From Xestospongia muta (lineage: Eukaryota > Porifera > Demospongiae > Haplosclerida > Petrosiidae): a stretch of 64,000 nt of DNA. Every line of letters begins with the position of its first letter. Within the stretch, counting starts at the first letter, position 1. The notes under the pieces are model-generated. The model was given only the letters and a program-made list of their open reading frames with translations, did no database searches and was not told the origin of the DNA. The position numbers were made by a program, and so were the translations under genes. Below are positions 1 to 11,613 of this stretch, one piece after another. The DNA is taken from NCBI GenBank assembly GCA_963693285.1, contig OY848931.1, forward strand, positions 3,195,644 through 3,259,643, written 5' to 3'.

Positions 1-330
1 AAGTCCTATGACAAAAAGTTTGAGGTTAAGAATTATAAACTTGAGGATTGGGTTCTAGTTAAGTTCCCAGGAGAAGAATTTGGTAAGGAGCATACGTTGT
101 CTCGTCCTTGGATTTGGTCTCTGCCAAGAGGATTGTTGAGTGTAGGGACCCTGACCTGACAGTTGTAAAAATTTATGTTCCACAGGATGACCAGATTCAG
201 ATTTATCAATCTCAGATATTACCCAGTCCTCCAGAACTACCATTTGGATTCTATTTGTATGGTAAGAAGAGAGCCACATTTCGGGTATCCATGCAAATGG
301 ATAGATCAATTGTTCCAGGATCCTAATTAC
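1..330 (+). mobile_element. Ty3/gypsy retrotransposon remnant (integrase C-terminus)
   Basis: The 3' end of a gypsy-type polyprotein. Frame 1 (1-111) reads like the integrase C-terminal region, with a DWVLVKFPGEE motif followed by LSRPW. The reading then moves to frame 3 (from about 108), giving RDPDLTVVKIYVPQD, IYQSQILPSPPELPFGFY and a basic tail, stopping at 326. This order is typical of the end of Ty3/gypsy pol. The frame break near 110 and the lack of anything upstream in the window mark it as a decayed copy. The identification rests on remembered family motifs, not a search. Confidence 0.7.
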
Positions 331-573
331 CCAATCATCATGTCAATATGAACCTGAGACTAAAAATTCCTCTTTGGATAAATCAATACCCGTGTTGGAG
401 GGACTCAATGAATCTGAAGATGTAATTGAAGAGAATACTGATGACTCACCTGACCTGTTGTCCCACAATACCAAGGATTAGTCTTCCATGAGATATCACC
501 TACAACCCAAAACCAATTGACCCACTATTTATAATGTGATGCTTGAGGTCAAGCTACTCTCAGTAGGACGAGG

Positions 574-966
574 TGATGTAATGGGACTTATTATTATTCA
601 TACATACCAAATTGTAACTATTATCTTTTATAATAATTGTGCATAGTAAGAGAGAGTACCACATGGTCCTTGTTTTTGGAAAAAAGAAATTTTTGGTGTC
701 AAATAGATGCTCTAAATGTTTAAATGTTATTACATGTAACAACATACTTTTAATAAGAAATCAGTCCTAAACCCTAAATGTATTTGTTTAGCGCTAGCAT
801 AAATATTGATACAGTATTTGTTGCCAATATTCTAGAATCTAGACACTGCCTAAATAAAATAAAGGATTACATCATTTCTAGTCTACGTGTACACCATACT
901 CCATTAACTGTCAATTTAACCTCCTTAAGTTAAAACTATTGTTTGTTTTGTTTGTCCCATTGTACA
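574..966 (+). mobile_element. Candidate 3' LTR of the gypsy remnant
   Basis: A purine-rich stretch (AGTAGGACGAGG, up to 573) is followed by TGATGTAATGGGAC. The segment ends with GTCCCATTGTACA at 966. The two ends are imperfect inverted repeats and begin TG and end CA, as expected for an LTR directly downstream of a polypurine tract. The length, about 393 bp, is ordinary. The matching 5' LTR would lie outside the window. Between pol and this LTR (331-573) I see only degenerate sequence with no second gene. Confidence 0.5.
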
Positions 967-994
967 CTCTAAATAATGTCCCACATTAGCTCAC

Positions 995-1435
995 TGGTAC
1001 ACGATTGTATAAAGTAGTTATCGAACCAGTAATGGCTATTATTAAAGGTGTCATATCCTTGGTTGGTTCTTCATCAATGAGGGGTGTGGTCTTCATGTAA
1101 TGCCCAACACTTTGAGCTTCTCTTCTTGCATGAGGTAATGAACCTAAAATCCATTCTTCACCTTTAAATTTAAATGGAGGTGTATATGGGTCACCAACAA
1201 TACATACGGTACGACAATCAGAAGAGATCTTAATAACAGTGGATGTGATCTGGGTCACCACTCCAAGTACAAGCAATGAAGGGGCAAATCGAAGAGTGCA
1301 AGTATCTCCAAAATATATTTCACTGTCACAATCACTGAGAGCTGGAAATGGTATCATTTTTGTACTTCTATCAGGAATAAGAATGATCTTTTTTGGAGGA
1401 CATTGGCTATCTGGAGTTATACCTTTAATATAGTA
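995..1435 (-). pseudogene. Inverted CHAT-domain fragment of the downstream gene
   Basis: The reverse complement of about 1052-1435 is nearly identical to the CHAT part of the neighbouring gene (about 4340-4727), including the stretch reading MIPFPALSDCDSEIYFGD. About 50 bp immediately before it (1000-1049, starting ACACGATTGTATAAAGTAGT) match the same gene in the forward direction (compare 4309-4358 and 7759-7808). The piece is therefore a forward fragment joined to an inverted one, a fold-back rearrangement. Apart from the open reverse frame 986-1357 there is no sign of a gene. Confidence 0.8.
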
Positions 1436-1511
1436 TCGCCTTTTGGTCCAGTAGCTCTTGTCTTGTAATTAGTAAATTCGAAATGTTTCTTTAATTAGAA
1501 TTACGGTATTT

Positions 1512-1565
1512 GTAGGCGAACCCGGAGTAGGCGAATCCGTAGGCAAACCCGGAGTAGGCGAATCC
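1512..1565. repeat. 27-bp tandem repeat, two copies
   Basis: Two 27-bp copies of a relatively GC-rich unit (GTAGGCGAACCCGGAGTAGG then CGAATCC) differ at one base. They sit about 70 bp upstream of the start codon of the TPR-CHAT gene, in its probable promoter or 5' UTR. No function is evident. Confidence 0.7.
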
Positions 1566-1635
1566 GTACTAACTCCTCTCACTGACTTTCAGGAGTGGTC
1601 TTTACTCTTTAGTTGTTTTTCTGTGAAGGCCCAAA

Positions 1636-4600
1636 ATGAATTCACCAAAGGATGGAAAATCTTCAAAGGAACCTGAAAAGGCTGTTAAAGAAAGAATGTT
1701 ACAATTAAAACTAAAAGTATGTAATATATGATTATATTATATATAGTAAATGTATTGTTATTTTTACAGAACATAAAAAACAATTTAATGAAACAAAATG
1801 GGTTGATGGAACAAAACAATTCAATGGAAGTAATAAGAGAGACCTCGCATACTCCAAAAGATCCACAGAAACATAAATACTTTGAAACTGATATTACTAG
1901 AGGGAGTTTCGTCAAAATTCAAACACGCTCCGTTAAAGTGAAGACCTTGCATACTCTAGTACGTGAAGACTTTAAATCTGTTATTACTAGAAAGAGTTTA
2001 GTCAAACTTCAATCATGCTTTCATGCCTTGTATATGATGTATACTCTGTCATCATGTCATAGAGTTTTTTTACTTGCTCAAAAATGTGAACCTATTGGAA
2101 GTAATAAAATGAAGAAAACCAGCAACAAATCAGCAAAACCTCTCAAATTATTTCCAGATCTCTTTGAAGCACCACACATTTATGAAATGAATGTACCTCA
2201 AGAAATGGAGAAAACCCACAATGTACCTCAAGAAAAAGAAAAACCTACAGCTCTTGTGCCTAATGACAGCCACACCAATGAACTGGAGAAATCTGTAGCT
2301 TTTGTGCCTTATGACACCCATACCAATTTTCCTCAAGAAGAAGAGAAGCCTATTGTTCTTGTATCTGATGACAGCCACACCAATGAACAGGAGAAACCTC
2401 TGGCTCTTGTGTCTGATGACACTTGTAATGTTGCCAATGATAATCCAGATATTCAGGACTTATTGTGTCAGTCACAACTACTTCATGATGCGATGTATTA
2501 CACCGAGATGGAGAATTTGTTATCAGAATGTGTAAAGTTGTGTACTTTACCACAAGAAACTGCTCTGATATCATTTGGTATTGGTCTAGCATGTTTTGAG
2601 CAGAAGAAGTATGAAGAAGCTATTCAGTATTTTCAAGAGAGTGAAGAGAAATTACATGAGTGCTATCGGTATGATCCTGACCCCACCCACCTTAGTGACA
2701 TATCTTACTGTAGAGTATATATGGGAGAAGTAGAGAGTGCTCAGAGTCACTATTCTGCTGCTATTGAACACTTCCGTGAAGCAGTGAAGACACATCAATC
2801 ACAGATCCGAGATCAACCACAAAGCCCAGTTCTACATTTTCAGTTACCAGTACTCTCATTATCTGCTAAAATATCAAAACTTGCTTTAGCTCTTCATTGT
2901 GCTAATCAAGTAGCAGATTCTGAGAGATACTACAGGAAAGCTTTATTTTGTGATGATGCCACACCTTCTGATATCATATCTGCCAAAATTAGTCTTGGAA
3001 ACCTGTTACACAGTGTTGGAGATCACGAGAGAGCTGTTGAAGAATATGTTGTTGCTATTGAGAAAGCTGAAGTTGAAAATAATGCTCTATCTCAAGCTTG
3101 GACTCATGGTAACCTTGGTAATACATACCTCAGCCTTGGTAAGTGTGAGCAAGGTCTTTGTCATCTCCAGAAATCTCTTGAGCTTATAACGGTGTATGAG
3201 CCTACTCCACCAGCCATTAGTCAAGCCCTTAACAACCTTGGTAGAGCCTATCAAGCTCTGTCTAAGTTAGATGAAGCTAAAAGCTATTATGAAGAAGCTT
3301 TATCTCAAGCTATATATGGTAATGATTTGAATGGTCAAGTTAGGGCCTATGGTAACATAGGTAATCTTTACATGTTACAGAAGAATCAAGAGAGAGCTAT
3401 ACAACATTATACTGAAGTCTTAAGACTTAGTAAAGATCGCTCAACAGTTTATGTTGCTTATTACAATCGAGGTTGTGCATTCTTTGATCTTGCAGAAAAG
3501 AGAAAAAAAGAGCAATTTAATGATTGTCCAAGGAGAGAATATCAGTACATAGCCTGGGGTCCTAATACTAGTGACCTTGAATCAAAGCATTATCAAGACA
3601 AGTTAGAAAATGATATTGTCCAATTATACAAGCAGGGTCTCTCTGATTTTAAAAAGGTCATCAAAAATCATGAGAGTACTTTCTTTAATAGCAATTCATC
3701 AGTGAAAGGTCTCAATTTATTTGCATCTCTCTTTGAAGCTAATGCTACAACTTTTTCACGAGCTCAAGACTGTGCTTTTAATCTAAATGATCATCATCTT
3801 TCCCTGCTATTTGCTGAGCAATGTCGTTCTCGCACACTTGGAGAACTATTCTTACATCGAAAACTGCATCAGCTTAAAGTTCCATTCCAAGCTCCACTTA
3901 CTCTTGATCAAATGGTATCAATTTTACGTCTTCAAGATCCTTTTGTTCCTGTGGTGATGTTATCATACACAGGAACCCGTCTCCTAGTCTGGGTCTTAGT
4001 CTTTGATGGTAAAGAAGTATCGATGAATTTAATTGAGCAGGAGGCAAATGATGATCTATTTGAGGGCAAGTCCCTGGATATGTACCTTCATTATACCATC
4101 AACGAGCTGTTAACAGGTGATTTGGAGCTATATGGTGAAGAAAAGAAAGTTTCCAATAAAATTAAGGAAGATAAATCATCTATGTCTCTTGAGGAGGACA
4201 GTAATACATTAAGTGATAGTGAAGATGAGGCCAAAGAAACGAATGATGTTGACAAAGGCTTGCTTAAAGGTTTACCTGTTACTTCTCACTCTAATGATGA
4301 TATTTTAACACGATTGTATAAAGTAGTTATCGAACCAGTACAGGCTATTATTAAAGGTATAACTCCAGATAGCCAATGTCCTCCAAAAAAGATCATTCTT
4401 ATTCCTGATAGAAGTACAAAAATGATACCATTTCCAGCTCTCAGTGATTGTGACAGTGAAATATATTTTGGAGATACTTGCACTCTTCGATTTGCCCCTT
4501 CATTGCTTGTACTTGGAGTGGTGACCCAGATCACATCCACTGTTATTAAGATTTCTTCTAATTGTCGTACTGTATGTATTGTTGGTGACCCATATACACC

Positions 4601-7600
4601 TCCATTTAAATTTAAAGGTGAAGAATGGATTTTAGGTCCATTACCTCATGCAAGAAGAGAAGCTCAAAGTGTTGGGCATTACATGAAGACCACACCCCTC
4701 ATTGATGAAGAACCAACCAAGGAAGTTGTTTTATCTCAACTTCGTCAAGCCAAAGTCATCCATTTAGCCACGCATAGTTCAACTAGTCATGCTTTCATTG
4801 TTTTAGCTGGTACACGCTATGATATTCAGTCCACTATGGTACCAACCTGTTTTACAGAGAACAAAAATGATATCTTACTTTATGCTTCAGATGTGGAGTC
4901 TATCCAGTTACAACCATCACTTGTTGTATTAAGTTCTCATGACTCTGGTTGTGGAGTATTTAAAGATGGTGATGTTCAAGGAATGGCACTAGCATTTCTT
5001 TTGTCTGGAGCACAGGCAGTGCTAACATCATTGTGGAAAGTTCCTGATCAAAGTGGTTGTTATTTTATGCAGTATTTCTATCGATACATGTTAGATGGAT
5101 ATACTAGCAGTGAAGCATTACAAAAAGCTAGTCTCAGCATACGTGGTTGCCTAATGTTCTCGCAATATATCCACTGGGGAGGTTACCAGCTAACAGGGAA
5201 AGATGTCAGGATAGAAATTGAAGTTACACCTGAAGACAAGTCTGTATGGAGTAAACTAGGTCGAGGTTGTTCTCCTTTCCCTCATTTTGATAACCAATTG
5301 GCACTAGAGAATAACCTCTTATCACTTGACTCTCAATATATCCAGGTATTGTCACTATATTATATTATTATGTTATAATGTACACTTTTATATTATAGGT
5401 GATCAATGGTTCTGGTGGTGCAGATATATCTGAACAAGTCATTGATTTTATTGCCAAACATCATAGTTGTTTCAACTCTATATTTTGGTTAAATGCTAGT
5501 CATCCTCTTAATATTACTACCACTGTTAAGGATATAATGGAGGTAAGAATTTGTAACACAAAACTCTATTAGATATATTCATAGTAGAGAAAAGTGCAAG
5601 CTCAATTGAATTGTCATTATTGACATAGTTGTCACCAGTATAGAGTACATTCATCATGCTTAGCAAAACAAGACATGAATTTTAATGTAAAAACTTGTTG
5701 ATTGTATAGGAATATTTGCTAGCATATGATGTTTTTTGTGTTGTTTGCAGGTCCTCTCAGAACCTGCTTTAATAATTGTAGATGATGTCACAGTGGATTG
5801 TCTGCCACATCTTAAGCCTTTTTGTGAATGTTCTGATGTTAAAGTGATCTTACTAACATATTCTCCTATTGATGAAATGAGTTTACATATTGATTCAGTG
5901 TTACATAGAGGTACCTCTCAAATAATATCAGTATCACCTCTTACTAACCTACAAGTAACACAGAGATTAGTTTATACTTTGGTCCGTCAGTTTAACCTCA
6001 CTCCAAACAAGTCTGATCAACGAGTTATTTCTGAGCTCTCATCATTATGTTGTGGTTCCCCTGTAATATTATGTTTAATGGAGTCCTTGGTGACACACTG
6101 TATGACAAGAGGGAGTAATGGATTAACTATGTGTTTTAACCTAATAGAAGAGAAGATGGATGGAGTACTAATATCTCAAGTTGATATAGATGAGATTCAA
6201 GATAATATTGATAATCTTAACATCCGACCTTCATTAGTAATCTCCGGTATATTGGGTTGTCTGATGGATATTGGGAAAATTTCAACAGCTAGTCGAACTC
6301 TCCTAAACTGTTTATCGGCAATACGAGGAGTTCCTATACCTCTTGAGGTTATCACATGTATAAAACAGGAAATAGAGAGCAGTTGTACTATGACAACATC
6401 AATAATTGAGGAGCTACAACAATGTAACTGTTTATGTACATACCCTTCTCCTGTAATTAAGTCTTGTAATGATCCTTTGATCAATAGTAAATTATTTATT
6501 GTTCCTGACATAATTGGTGATGCAGTGTGGAATCATTTAACTACTGATGACGATTGTGTTATAGCAATTGCTGTTACAACTAAAACTTTAAACAAATTAT
6601 TACTTCAATGTGCAAATAATGAGCTTATATCTGCCTGCTATATTCCTGCAGTTGTGGATTCATTAAAACAATCTTGTGATACTCTACTGTTAAATAATCT
6701 TGTACAAAAAAATGAAGTAGACCATTTATATTATGGACAGTGCTATGCTGATGTTATAGTCTTAGAAGAACTTGTATATTACCTCATCCCATTGCCATCT
6801 GACAGCCATAGCAACATACAAAAGGAGATGCAGACTCCATCTAATGTGTCATCAGACAGTCATGTTAACATACTTCCATCTAACTTGTCATCAGACACCC
6901 ATGTCAATGTACCTCCATCTAATGTGTCATCAGACACCCATGTCAATGTACCTCCATCTAATGTGTCATCAGATACCCATGTCAATGTACCTCCATCTAA
7001 TGTGTCATCAGATACCCATGTCAATGTACCTCCATCTAATGTGTCATCAGATACCCATGTCAATGTACCTCCATCTAATGTGTCATCAGATACCCATGTC
7101 AATGTACCTCCATCTAATGTGTCATCTGACACCAATGTCAATATACCTCCATCTAATGTATCATCAGACACCCGTGTCAACGTACCTGATGACACTTGTA
7201 ATGTTGCCAACACTCAAGACTGTGCTTTTAATCTAAATGATCATCATCTTTCCCTGCTATTTGCTGAGCAATGTTGTTCTTGCACACTTGGAGAACTACT
7301 CTTACATCGAAAACTGCATCAGCTTAAAGTTCCATTCCGAACTCCACTTACTCTTGATCAAATGGTATCAATTTTACGTCTTCAAGATCCTTTTGTTCCT
7401 GTGGTGATGTTATCATACACAGGAACCCGTCTCCTAGTCTGGGTCTTAGTCTTTGATGGTAAAGAAGTATCGATGAATTTAATTGAGCAGGAGGCAAATG
7501 ATGATCTATTTGAGGGCAAGTCCCTGGATATGTACCTTCATTATAGCATTAACGAGCTGTTAACAGGTGATTTGGAGCTATATGGTGAAGAAAAGAAAGT

Positions 7601-10600
7601 TTCCAATAAAATTAAGGAAGATAAATCATCTATGTCTCTTGAGGAGGACAGTAATACATTAAGTGATAGTGAAGGGGAGGCCAAAGAAAAGAATGATGTT
7701 GACAAAGGCTTGCTTAAAGGTTTACCTGTTACTTCTCACTCTAATGATGATATTTTAACACGATTGTACAAAGTAGTTATCGAACCAGTAATGGCTATTA
7801 TTAAAGGTATAACTCCAGATAGCCAATGTCTTCCAAAAAAGATCATTCTTATTCCTGATAGAAGTACAAAAATGATACCATTTCCAGCTCTCAGTGATTG
7901 TGACAGTGAAATATATTTTGGAGATACTTGCACTCTTCGATTTGCCCCTTCATTGCTTGTACTTGGAGTGGTGACCCAGATCACATCCACTGTTATTAAG
8001 ATCTCTCCTAATTGTCGTACCGTATGTATTGTTGGTGACCCATATACACCTCCATTTAAATTTAAAGGTGAAGAATGGATTTTAGATCCATTACCTCATG
8101 CAAGAAGAGAAGCTCAAAGTGTTGGGCATTACATGAAGACCACACCCCTCATTGATGAGGAACCAACCAAGGAAGTTGTTGTATCTCAACTTCGTCAAGC
8201 CAAAGTCATCCATTTAGCCACGCATAGTTCAACTAGTCATGCTTTCATTGTTTTAGCTGGTACACGCTATGATATTCAGTCCTCTATGGTACCAACCTGT
8301 TTTACAGAGAACAAAAATGATATCTTACTTTATGCTTCAGATGTGGAGTCTATCCAGTTACAACCATCACTTGTTGTATTAAGTTCTCATGACTCTGGTT
8401 GTGGAGTATTTAAAGATGGTGATGTTCAAGGAATGCTACGAGCATTTCTTCTGTCTGGAGCACAGGCAGTGCTAACATCATTGTGGAAAGTTCCTGATCA
8501 AAGTGGTTGTTATTTTATGCAGTATTTCTATCGATACATGTTAGATGGATATACTAGCAGTGAAGCATTACAAAAAGCTAGTCTCAGCATACGTGGTTGC
8601 CTAATGTTCTCGCAATATATCCACTGGGGAGGTTACCAGCTAACAGGGAATGATGTCAGGATAGAAATTGAAGTTACACCTGAAGACAAGTCTGTATGGA
8701 GTAAACTAGGTCGAGGTTGTTCTCCTTTCCCTCATCTTGTTAACCTATTGGTACTAGAGAATAACCTCTTATCACTTGACTCTCAATATATTCAGGTATT
8801 GTCACTTTATATTATTTACTATTATGTTATAATGTACACTTTTATATTATAGGTGATCAATGGTTCTGGTGGTGCAGATATATCTGAACAAGTCATTGAT
8901 TTTATTGCCAAACATCATAGTTGCTTCAACTCTATATTTTGGTTAAATGCTAGTCATCCTCTTAATATTGCTACCACTGTTAAGGATATAATGGAGGTGA
9001 GAATTTGTAACACAAAACTCTATTAGATATATTCATAGTAGAGAAAAGTGCAAGCTCAATTGAATTGTTATTATTGACATAGTTGTCACCAGTATAGAGT
9101 ACATTCATGCTTAGCAAAACAAGACATGAATTTTAATGTAAAAACTTGTTGATTGTATAGGAATATTTGCTAGCATATGATGTTTTTTGTGTTGTTTGCA
9201 GGTCCTCTCAGAACCTGCTTTAATAATTGTAGATGATGTCACAGTGGATTGTCTGCCACATCTTAAGCCTTTTTGTGAATGTTCTGATGTTAAAATGATC
9301 TTACTAACATATTCTCCTACTGATGAAATGAGTTTACATATTGATTCAGTGTTACATAGAGGTACCTCTCAAATAATATCAGTATCACCTCTTACTAACC
9401 TACAAGTAACACAGAGATTAGTTTATACTTTGGTCCGTCAGTTTAACCTCACTCCAAACAAGTCTGATCAACGAATTATTTCTGACCTCTCATCACTATG
9501 TTGTGGTTTTCCTGTAATATTACGTCTAATGGAGTCCTTGGTGACACACTATATGACAAGAGAGAGTGATGGATTAACTATGTGTTTTAACCTAATAGAA
9601 GAGAAGATGGATGGAGGACTAATATCTCAAGTTGATGTAGATGAGATTCAAGATAATATTGATAATCTTAACATCCGACCTTCATTAGTAATTTCCAGTA
9701 TATTGGGTTGTCTGATGGATATTGGGAAAATTTCAACAGCTAGTCGAACTCTCCTAAACTGTTTATCAACAATACGAGGAATTCCTATACCTCTTGAGGT
9801 TATCACATGTATAAAACAGGAAATAGAGAGCAGTTGTACTATGACAACATCAATAATTGAGGAGCTACAACGATGTAACTGTTTATGTACATACCCTTCT
9901 CCTGTAATTAAGTCTTGTAATGATCCTTTGATCAATAGTAAATTATTCATTGTTCCTGACATAATTGGTGATGCAGTCTTGAATCACTTGACCAGCCATG
10001 AAGATCATATAATGGCTATTGGCATGAGAAATAAAGTGTTAAGTGATGGATCTCAAGTTCGTCGTTTTTTTTTAGGTCAAGTATTCTTGTTAAAGGAGAG
10101 TTGTAGTTGTCGTCTAGAGGAATCTGTGTCTGTGAAAGTGTGCTATTGTTTTCAAAACATAGGAAAAATGTGGTCCTGTTCTTCAAGTAAGGAAAAAAAT
10201 GAAAGCTACCAAACTAGGCCGATTGATGAGAGTCTCCTTTTTTCAGGTAAGCATTTGAATTGTTATCCACCATTCATTTTACTCATTGCTAAATTGAATC
10301 CCATGCTTTTGTCAAGCCATTACAATGTGTAGCTTTACTTATTTGTTATTGTCTATTTCTTAGGTATTTCTTTTGATCAGGATGCTTTACTTGACCTATT
10401 AGTTGATATTGACAGCAAATGGTATGAAATAGGGTTGTCTTTAAAACTTAAGCGCAATTTTTTGGATGGTTTATGTGATGAACGAATAAGCAACACTGTC
10501 AGACTATCTCGCATAATTGACAAATGGATAACTAGCATTGATCCACAGGACCCATGGAATACAGTAATCTCTGCTATTGAAGGGCGTATTGTTGGTAATA

Positions 10601-10653
10601 AAGAGAAAGGTCGGAAAATACGTGATTACCTCACTGATCAACTTAAAAATTGA
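1636..10653 (+). CDS. TPR-CHAT-STAND-CHAT-STAND-Death protein
   Basis: Exons 1636-1716, 1770-5345, 5399-5542, 5751-8795, 8853-8996, 9202-10246 and 10364-10653; all junctions are GT-AG and phase-consistent, giving about 2774 aa. Order: short linker repeats; TPR helices (residues about 271-598, e.g. AIQYFQESEEKL); CHAT domain (about 693-1184); STAND/NB-ARC-like module (about 1220-1607, Walker-B-like ALIIVDDV); 13-residue repeats (about 1631-1748); second CHAT (about 1757-2248); second STAND (from about 2283); Death domain in the last exon (KWYEIGLSLKLK ... DPWNTVISAIEG). CHAT is a caspase-like peptidase fold and STAND proteins are NLR-like switches, so a cell-death or immune role is inferred. 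Both CHATs keep the His (1029, 2092) but have His for the catalytic Cys (1084, 2147). Both STANDs have GSGGADIS instead of a P-loop GKT. It could be annotated as two genes, but the intact phases favour one. Confidence 0.75.
3766..5542 (+). repeat. Duplicated CHAT-STAND block, copy 1
   Basis: From 3766 through the downstream intron and into the STAND exon to about 6530, this DNA is repeated at 7217-9985 with few differences, introns included (53 and 57 bp; 208 and 205 bp). Intron conservation shows a recent genomic duplication, not retroposition. The copies diverge after the codons for GDAV, about 6525 and 9977. Confidence 0.85.
6841..7190 (+). repeat. 39-bp coding minisatellite (9 units)
   Basis: Nine 39-bp units encode the 13-residue motif DTHVNVPPSNVSS and variants. 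The six central units are almost identical, and the flanking ones carry DSHVNILPSNLSS, DTNVNIPPSNVSS and DTRVNVP. The array joins STAND module 1 to CHAT domain 2 and ends DDTCNVAN, the same words that end the linker before the TPRs in exon 2. It probably makes a flexible Ser/Pro/Thr-rich linker of variable length. Confidence 0.9.
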
Positions 10654-11613
10654 CAATGTTTTGAGTATTAAAAATAATCAGCAATCTTATGTGTGTAATA
10701 TTTATTTTTTTAGTCCCATTACATTATTTTTGCTGATACTGTTTCTTTGTCTTGATAGCTAGCTTGGTTTACAATAAATTTACATATTTGACTTCTAACA
10801 AACAAAATGACATCATTGTGATATCCATGAGCACATAACGTTGAAGGAGTATGTAAATATTTTCAAAGTACTTAAGCTTCCAAATATGGTCATGAGTGGA
10901 CTATTTCAATTTGTTTAATGGTAGACTAGTTTGTAAGTGGGAGTTGTATACTCTTTCCTCCTTTGTGAGACTATGGGCTCCTATATAGAAACTAAGTATG
11001 CATCTATTCACAACTCTAGGATATACCACAGGACTAATGGTGCCTACTAGATAATATTGCACGTTAAGTTTCAGTTTCAGTTTCCTATTATACATATACT
11101 TAAACTGACACACCTACATAATACAAATCTCAACTACTTAGGTTTTATCATTTTTGATTAATATACAATAGATAACTTAGAATTCCCTCATAGTTCAACA
11201 CACTGTATATATAAAATATTTGTGTACACTATGAAGCCAGATACATTTCTTATAATACTAAATACCATGTACAAAGCCATGTCCAAACCACCTAAATAAA
11301 CTTTACAAAGTTGAGGTGGAAAGTCTTCTGAAATCACCAACTCAAGTTGAACTTAAGTGAGTCATTTACAGATTAAGAAAAATCCATTTTATGTATTGCA
11401 ATATAAAACGATAGTCTTGGCTATAAGCAATAGCAAATGATATCACTGGACCTTTCATGAGCCAAAATGACTGACTTGGTTCTTTTTCACATTATAGCCT
11501 ACAGAGTTGAAATTGTTATATCTTTAGTAGAAGGAGAAAGCAGATGATAATTGCAGCGCAGCTCATGGCAATATTAGCAAATGTATTTTTAACCCTTTCT
11601 TAGCTGTATTACA
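10654..11613. other. Intergenic region, no gene seen
   Basis: AT-rich DNA between the Death-domain exon and the CP2 factor start. Short ORFs here have no coding character. No RNA gene, LTR or clear repeat was found. It should hold the 3' UTR of the upstream gene and the promoter of the CP2 gene. Confidence 0.6.

Noticed and set aside
1636..5378. A separate single-exon TPR-CHAT gene ending at 5378
   Set aside because: The frame's last codons are intron sequence. A GT at 5346 joins in phase to 5399, and the same junction is conserved in the second copy.
6841..7190. Possible CRISPR-like array
   Set aside because: The units are contiguous with no unique spacers and lie in a eukaryotic coding exon.
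6860..7213. Minus-strand and third-frame ORFs over the 39-bp minisatellite
   Set aside because: A 39-bp unit is a multiple of three, so other frames stay open by chance. The plus-strand frame continues into conserved domains on both sides.
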